From contig DONZ01000069.1 of the NCBI GenBank assembly GCA_003512875.1, forward strand, positions 1 to 8,146: a stretch of 8,146 nucleotides of DNA, read 5' to 3'. This DNA is from Desulfovibrio sp. Lineage in GTDB: Bacteria; Desulfobacterota; Desulfovibrionia; Desulfovibrionales; Desulfovibrionaceae. Positions within the stretch are counted from its first letter, which is position 1, and every line of letters begins with the position of its first letter. The translations under genes were made by a program, and so were the position numbers. Below, piece after piece: positions 6,112 to 8,146 of the stretch. The notes under the pieces were generated by a model. That model was not told where the DNA came from. It did not search any database and saw only the letters and a list, made by a program, of their open reading frames with translations.

Positions 6112-6924
6112 ATGAGTTCCTGTGATCATAACTGCTCAAGCTGCGGGCAAAACTGCGGCGAAAGAGATAAGGAAAGCCTGCTTGCTCCCGCACATCCACA
6201 GTCAAATGTGAAGAAAATCATCGCCGTTGTCAGCGGCAAGGGCGGTGTCGGAAAAAGTCTTGTCACAACGCTTTTGGCAACACAGATGAATAAAGACGGC
6301 TTTAAAACAGCCATTTTGGACGCCGATATAACCGGTCCTTCCATTCCTACGGCTTTCGGCGTTACGGAAAGAATTTCCGGAAACGATATGGGCATGCTTC
6401 CCGCCGTAAGCAAAAAAGGCATTTCCATGATGAGCGTGAACCTTTTGCTTGAACGCGCAACGGATCCCATTATTTGGCGCGGCGTCATCATTGCGAACAC
6501 GGTAAAGCAGTTTTGGTCCGATACCGCTTGGGGGGACGTGGACTACATGTTTGTGGACATGCCTCCGGGAACGGGCGACGTGCCTCTTACCGTTTTCCAG
6601 TCTTTGCCTATTTCCGGAATTATCGTTGTCACTTCCCCGCAGGAGCTTGTGAGCATGATTGTTGAAAAAGCCGTGAATATGGCGGATATGATGAATATAC
6701 CGATTTTGGCGCTTGTGGAAAACATGAGCTATTTCGAGTGCGGCGGCTGCGGAAAACGCCATAAGATTTTCGGTGACAGCCATATTGAAGAAATTGCCAA
6801 AAAACACGGCATAAAACATATTTTCCAAATTCCTATCAATCCCGAAATTGCAAAAGCAGTGGACAGCGGCACTATCGAAGACTTTGAAAACGATTATTTC
6901 AAAGACGCAAAAACACTCTTATAA
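6112..6924 (+). CDS. mrp: Mrp/NBP35 (ApbC-type) iron-sulfur cluster carrier ATPase
   Basis: A soluble P-loop ATPase of the MinD/SIMIBI class that binds a 4Fe-4S cluster at its dimer interface and passes it to apo-proteins. The 270-residue product shows the deviant Walker A GKGGVGKS (42-49), a DADITGPS switch-I region (70-77), DMPPGTGD (149-156), and the cluster-binding Cys210-x2-Cys213 in ECGGCGK. It also has an N-terminal cysteine cluster, C4-x3-C8-x2-C11-x3-C15, like the ferredoxin-like cluster motif of eukaryotic Nbp35 but with tighter spacing. This form is common in anaerobic bacteria and archaea; E. coli ApbC lacks the cysteine motif and has a different N-terminal domain. The ATG at 6112 has GAGG 5 bases upstream and a good promoter. 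The next gene starts 2 bases after the stop, so the two are probably co-transcribed. Confidence 0.95.
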   Translation: MSSCDHNCSSCGQNCGERDKESLLAPAHPQSNVKKIIAVVSGKGGVGKSLVTTLLATQMNKDGFKTAILDADITGPSIPTAFGVTERISGNDMGMLPAVSKKGISMMSVNLLLERATDPIIWRGVIIANTVKQFWSDTAWGDVDYMFVDMPPGTGDVPLTVFQSLPISGIIVVTSPQELVSMIVEKAVNMADMMNIPILALVENMSYFECGGCGKRHKIFGDSHIEEIAKKHGIKHIFQIPINPEIAKAVDSGTIEDFENDYFKDAKTLL

Positions 6925-6926
6925 GC

Positions 6927-7184
6927 ATGATATATGATGAAATATGGGCAGTTCCCGTTTACAGAATCGAAGAATTTTTTCAAAGAGAAGACAACATGAC
7001 CTCGAAAAATTCTGTTCACGGGACTGCGTATTTTTTTAAAAATTGCCAAATCACCCTTGAGAAACTGCCTGCAAACGAAATGTTAAAAATTCCCCGAACA
7101 AAAGTTGTCATGCAAGGTGATGACAAGGACACAAAAGAAATACACGAAAAATTCTTCCTGAATTTTCTTTCGGCAGGCGGATAA
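6927..7184 (+). CDS. Small conserved-looking protein of unknown function, downstream of mrp
   Basis: An 85-residue protein with no domain I can name. It starts MIYDEIWAVPVYRIEEFF, has one cysteine (residue 40, KNCQITLEKLP), a basic PRTKVVM segment (57-63), and ends FLNFLSAGG. No signal peptide, membrane span or metal-binding motif is evident. The mix of aromatic, acidic and hydrophobic residues looks like a folded cytosolic protein. Its ATG is 2 bases after the mrp stop with no clear Shine-Dalgarno, which suggests reinitiation by ribosomes finishing mrp. A shorter start at codon 24 (ATG at 6996, preceded by GAGAAG) is possible, but would drop the distinctive first part. I have a vague recollection of similar small proteins after mrp in Desulfovibrio genomes, which supports a real gene and a possible role with Mrp. 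This is unverified. Confidence 0.7.
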   Translation: MIYDEIWAVPVYRIEEFFQREDNMTSKNSVHGTAYFFKNCQITLEKLPANEMLKIPRTKVVMQGDDKDTKEIHEKFFLNFLSAGG

Positions 7185-7187
7185 AAA

Positions 7188-7955
7188 TCAGCTCATAAAA
7201 AAATTATGCCAGCGCCTTTTCAAAGAACGCCACAAACCGGAAGGCTCGCGTTTTATGGGCATATCCAGCTTTTTGCCCAGTTCTTTCGCAATCAGGCAAT
7301 TAGAATAGGAATAGCGCGCATTTCGGTATTTTTCAGCCAGGTAATCGAAATTGTCATAAAAGCGCTGCCGCATGCTCCCATACGAATAATGCTGGCATTT
7401 AATACCCAGTATTTTTGATTTTATCCCATATGTTTCAAAAGCGTTTATGCAAAAGTCTTCAACATATAAATCAAACTGCAGCCGCTCGTCAAAACGCAAA
7501 TGATATTTTCGCACCAAACTGGAATGAACTGCCAAGCACTGGCAATCAAACGTATCGACTTGCGTGAACAAAGGACATGAACGCCCGTAAAAACGGATAT
7601 TTTTTCCGTTTTTGTCAGAATTTTTCACATATCCCAAACTTCTTAACAGATACCTATTTCGAGCGGGCACAAAAACCGTGCCTATCGGACCATAAAGGCT
7701 GTCTTTGTCCGCGCACTCCAGTTTATCCGCAATAGGGGACAAAAGTTCCCAATCTTCATGACAAAAAACAAACCATGCCTCTTGGGAATAATCATAATCA
7801 TCAAGAAAAGAATTATAACGTACTGAAATATATTGGTTGTCAACCCTATTGTCAAAATCTGCAAATTTTGCGGAAGCAAAAAATGTATTATTTGCCACCA
7901 AGTCAGAATACAAAGGATAATCGCGCACAACGCTTACAACAATAAGATCATCCAT
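7188..7955 (-). CDS. Small GT-A type glycosyltransferase (GT2-like, resembles Glyco_tranf_2_5)
   Basis: A 255-residue probable glycosyltransferase in the GT2 superfamily. After a first beta strand (VVSVVRDYPLY, 6-16), the segment FVFCHEDWELL (62-72) holds His66-Glu67-Asp68, where related enzymes have H-x-D at the nucleotide/metal site. YGPIGT (88-93) follows. A later segment has DTFDCQCLAVHSSLV (134-148), FDERL (155-159) and DLYVEDFCINAFETYGIKS (162-180). This is the FDE ... DxD-C-x-R/A-x-x-x-G-x-K arrangement of the StrF-like Glyco_tranf_2_5 family. The C-terminus is basic (SLKRRWHNFF), perhaps for membrane association. The frame extends to 8066, but that part overlaps gmhA. The ATG at 7955 comes 5 bases after the gmhA stop, so translational coupling is likely although no clear Shine-Dalgarno is visible. 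Donor and acceptor are unknown. Confidence 0.75.
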   Translation of the reverse strand: MDDLIVVSVVRDYPLYSDLVANNTFFASAKFADFDNRVDNQYISVRYNSFLDDYDYSQEAWFVFCHEDWELLSPIADKLECADKDSLYGPIGTVFVPARNRYLLRSLGYVKNSDKNGKNIRFYGRSCPLFTQVDTFDCQCLAVHSSLVRKYHLRFDERLQFDLYVEDFCINAFETYGIKSKILGIKCQHYSYGSMRQRFYDNFDYLAEKYRNARYSYSNCLIAKELGKKLDMPIKREPSGLWRSLKRRWHNFFMS

Positions 7956-7960
7956 AACAA

Positions 7961-8146
7961 TCAATCGGCAAAAAAATGGTTTTCCACAATTTCGCAAAGA
8001 ATATGCCCGCAAGCAATGTGCATTTCTTGAACAGAATTGGTGACGGTCGAGGGAACATTCAAACAAATATCAGCCAATTCTTTCATTTTTCCGCCATGCT
8101 CCCCGGTAAAAGCGACTGTCTTTATCCCCATTTCCTTGGCTTTTAA
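7961..8146 (-). CDS. gmhA: Sedoheptulose-7-phosphate isomerase (GmhA-like SIS domain), C-terminal 61 residues
   Basis: The last 61 codons of a leftward gene entering from the right edge and ending in TGA at 7961-7963. The segments AKEMGIKTVAFTGEHGGKM, ADICLNVPS and SVQEMHIACGHILCEIVE match the C-terminal half of GmhA-type SIS-domain isomerases. The QE-x-H and GH residues of the final helix include the conserved active-site histidine. GmhA makes D-glycero-manno-heptose-7-phosphate, the first step to ADP-heptose (LPS core) or GDP-heptose (capsule, S-layer or O-antigen). Which branch applies depends on genes outside the window. The sugar-binding and N-terminal parts are not present, so other SIS-domain phosphosugar isomerases remain possible, though the similarity is strong. 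It is followed 5 bases later by the glycosyltransferase, consistent with one transcript. Confidence 0.85.
   Translation of the reverse strand, partial: LKAKEMGIKTVAFTGEHGGKMKELADICLNVPSTVTNSVQEMHIACGHILCEIVENHFFAD

Noticed and set aside
6202..6828. Long open frame (208 codons) antisense to mrp
   Set aside because: It lies wholly inside the well-supported mrp gene on the opposite strand, is His/Arg-rich as expected from a shadow frame, and has no ribosome site.
7148..7166. AAAATTC/GAATTTT hairpin near the end of the 85-codon gene as a terminator
   Set aside because: The 7-bp stem has a single G-C pair, lies inside the coding frame, and is not followed by a T-run.
7956..8066. Upstream extension of the GT-A protein by 37 residues
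   Set aside because: It overlaps the gmhA 3' end in another frame, is Cys/Arg-rich and unlike the family's N-terminus, and the ATG at 7955 fits coupling to the gmhA stop.

Overview
The window looks like the edge of a surface-glycan (LPS O-antigen, capsule or similar) biosynthesis locus wrapped around a short metal-homeostasis / iron-sulfur block. The DNA is AT-rich, and the centre (about 5050-6930) looks less so than the flanks. The Mrp/NBP35-type ATPase with an N-terminal cysteine cluster, and the small gene behind it, suggest an anaerobic bacterium. My best guess is a low-GC member of the Desulfovibrionaceae or a related anaerobic deltaproteobacterium; this is inferred from family resemblance only, since no rRNA or other marker gene is present.

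Left block (1-5023, all leftward). A perfect-consensus sigma-70 promoter (TTGACA, 17 bases, TATAAT) at 4995-5023 is followed by a strong Shine-Dalgarno and a 29-codon TTG-initiated ORF. Next come two tandem DegT/DnrJ/EryC1/StrS PLP-dependent sugar aminotransferases (3555-4739 and 2343-3545), coupled by an SD that overlaps the first gene's stop codon. A roughly 300-base gap follows, holding a GC-rich stretch and a symmetric inverted repeat that overlaps a candidate extended -10 promoter. Then come a GT4 glycosyltransferase (860-2041) and the N-terminal 228 residues of a GDP-L-fucose synthase (fcl), cut by the window's left edge.

Central block (5054-7184). A leftward cation diffusion facilitator (CDF) metal exporter and a rightward Mrp/NBP35-type Fe-S carrier ATPase diverge from a 143-base region with candidate promoters on both strands. 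An 85-codon gene of unknown function follows mrp after 2 bases.

Right block (7188-8146, leftward). The last 61 residues of a GmhA-like sedoheptulose-7-phosphate isomerase enter from the right edge. A small GT-A-type glycosyltransferase follows 5 bases later and ends 3 bases from the convergent 85-codon gene.

Taken together, the glycan genes point to a polymer or core containing fucose (or another GDP-6-deoxyhexose derivative), one or more amino-deoxy sugars, and possibly heptose. GDP-mannose 4,6-dehydratase, whose product Fcl uses, is not in the window and would be expected nearby. I see no rRNA, tRNA, CRISPR array, intact insertion sequence or phage gene.
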